From contig PMKA01000392.1 in NCBI GenBank assembly GCA_003157575.1, positions 1 through 13,468 on the forward strand: a DNA stretch of 13,468 nucleotides, given 5' to 3'. A program made the position numbers and the translations under genes. Position 1 is the first letter of the stretch; each line of letters opens with the position of its first letter. A model generated the notes under the pieces. That model was not told the DNA's origin. It saw nothing but the letters and a program-made list of their open reading frames with translations, and made no database searches. This document shows, in pieces, positions 13,168 to 13,468 of this stretch. The stretch is from Opitutia bacterium (GTDB lineage Bacteria; Verrucomicrobiota; Verrucomicrobiia; Opitutales; Opitutaceae).

Positions 13168-13433
13168 GCCGGCCCCTCGCTCATTTGCTCGGCGACAAAG
13201 GCGTCAATCTCGACGCGGTGATCCTCGTAGTAAGCGAGACACTCGTAAACCTGCGCCCGGGTCAGATTTGGAAAGCAGCGCGCAACAAGCGAGTCGATGG
13301 TTTCGCCGTTTTGCAGCAAACCCACGACATCATGCACCCCGATGCGGGTGCCTTCGATAATCGTGCGTCCGGAGCGGACTCCAGGAAGATTGGTCAGATA
13401 ACGATAGGCGGTGGCGGGCATGGACGATATCAT
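13164..13433 (-). CDS. DUF433 antitoxin-like protein
   Basis: The product has 89 residues from the ATG at 13431-13433, or 85 from the ATG at 13419-13421; neither has a Shine-Dalgarno. Most of the length is a DUF433 domain: NLPGVRSGRTIIEGTRIGVH (15-34), DVVGLLQNGETIDSLVARCF (35-54), PNLTRAQVYECLAYYEDHR (55-73), a helix-turn-helix-like fold, with an acidic C-terminal helix (VEIDAFVAEQM). Such proteins are predicted antitoxins and DNA-binding autorepressors of VapBC-like modules with PIN-type toxins. The expected toxin gene overlaps its stop but is truncated here, leaving this an apparent orphan antitoxin. The promoter, and any upstream gene, are near or beyond the right edge of the window. Confidence 0.85.
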   Translation of the reverse strand: MISSMPATAYRYLTNLPGVRSGRTIIEGTRIGVHDVVGLLQNGETIDSLVARCFPNLTRAQVYECLAYYEDHRVEIDAFVAEQMSEGPA

Positions 13434-13468
13434 GGTGAAGAAGCCGATTTCCGCAATGCCAGAGACGG

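Noticed and set aside
1..13468. CRISPR array, tRNA, rRNA or complete defence system
   Set aside because: No evenly spaced direct repeats, no cloverleaf or conserved rRNA segments, and no nuclease, helicase or reverse-transcriptase motifs were seen on either strand.

Overview
The window is high-GC bacterial DNA, about 60-65% G+C by eye. It carries 14 protein-coding genes (two of them hypothetical and one cut by the left edge), one truncated toxin-like reading frame, and several repeat-like or hairpin elements. No rRNA, tRNA, CRISPR array or transposase gene is visible. Shine-Dalgarno signals are weak or absent at most starts. Together with the gene set (DUF4139 protein, small outer-membrane barrel, HTH-EIIA fusion, secreted nucleoside hydrolase, OadA-like carboxyltransferase), this suggests a Gram-negative bacterium of the PVC group, perhaps Verrucomicrobiota/Opitutaceae. 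That placement is an inference, not something the sequence proves.

Left part (1-3715). The C-terminal part of a DUF4139 protein is followed by a minus-strand outer-membrane beta-barrel gene that ends in a textbook intrinsic terminator. A 246-bp divergent spacer separates the barrel gene from an exported PrxQ/Bcp-type peroxiredoxin. That gene converges, across a strong hairpin, on a CNNM/CorC-type membrane protein with DUF21, paired CBS and CorC_HlyC domains.

Middle part (3716-7817). A minus-strand series of WYL-domain regulator, ROK-family sugar kinase and CNNM/CorC protein may be co-transcribed, with gaps of about 70 bp. The WYL regulator is divergent from a 208-residue protein I cannot assign. 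The short spacer between them holds a clean inverted repeat that is a good operator candidate. Further right are a small hypothetical ORF and an exported hypothetical protein.

Right part (7818-13468). A low-molecular-weight phosphatase-like gene converges on a gene coding for an excisionase-like HTH domain fused to a PTS EIIA (PtsN-like) domain. A REP/REPIN-like element lies between these two. A Nudix hydrolase lies upstream of the HTH-EIIA gene and is divergent from an oadA-like carboxyltransferase that ends before any biotin-carrier domain. oadA converges on an exported nucleoside hydrolase across a second long inverted repeat. A gene-poor stretch of about 340 bp follows, then a DUF433 antitoxin-like gene. 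Its expected partner toxin is reduced to a 25-codon frame that starts with a 4-bp ATGA overlap.

I see no complete, obviously new multi-gene system. The points most worth checking are the broken DUF433 module, the biotinyl-less OadA, the HTH-EIIA fusion, the two repeat-like elements, and the WYL regulator paired with an orphan protein through a shared palindrome.
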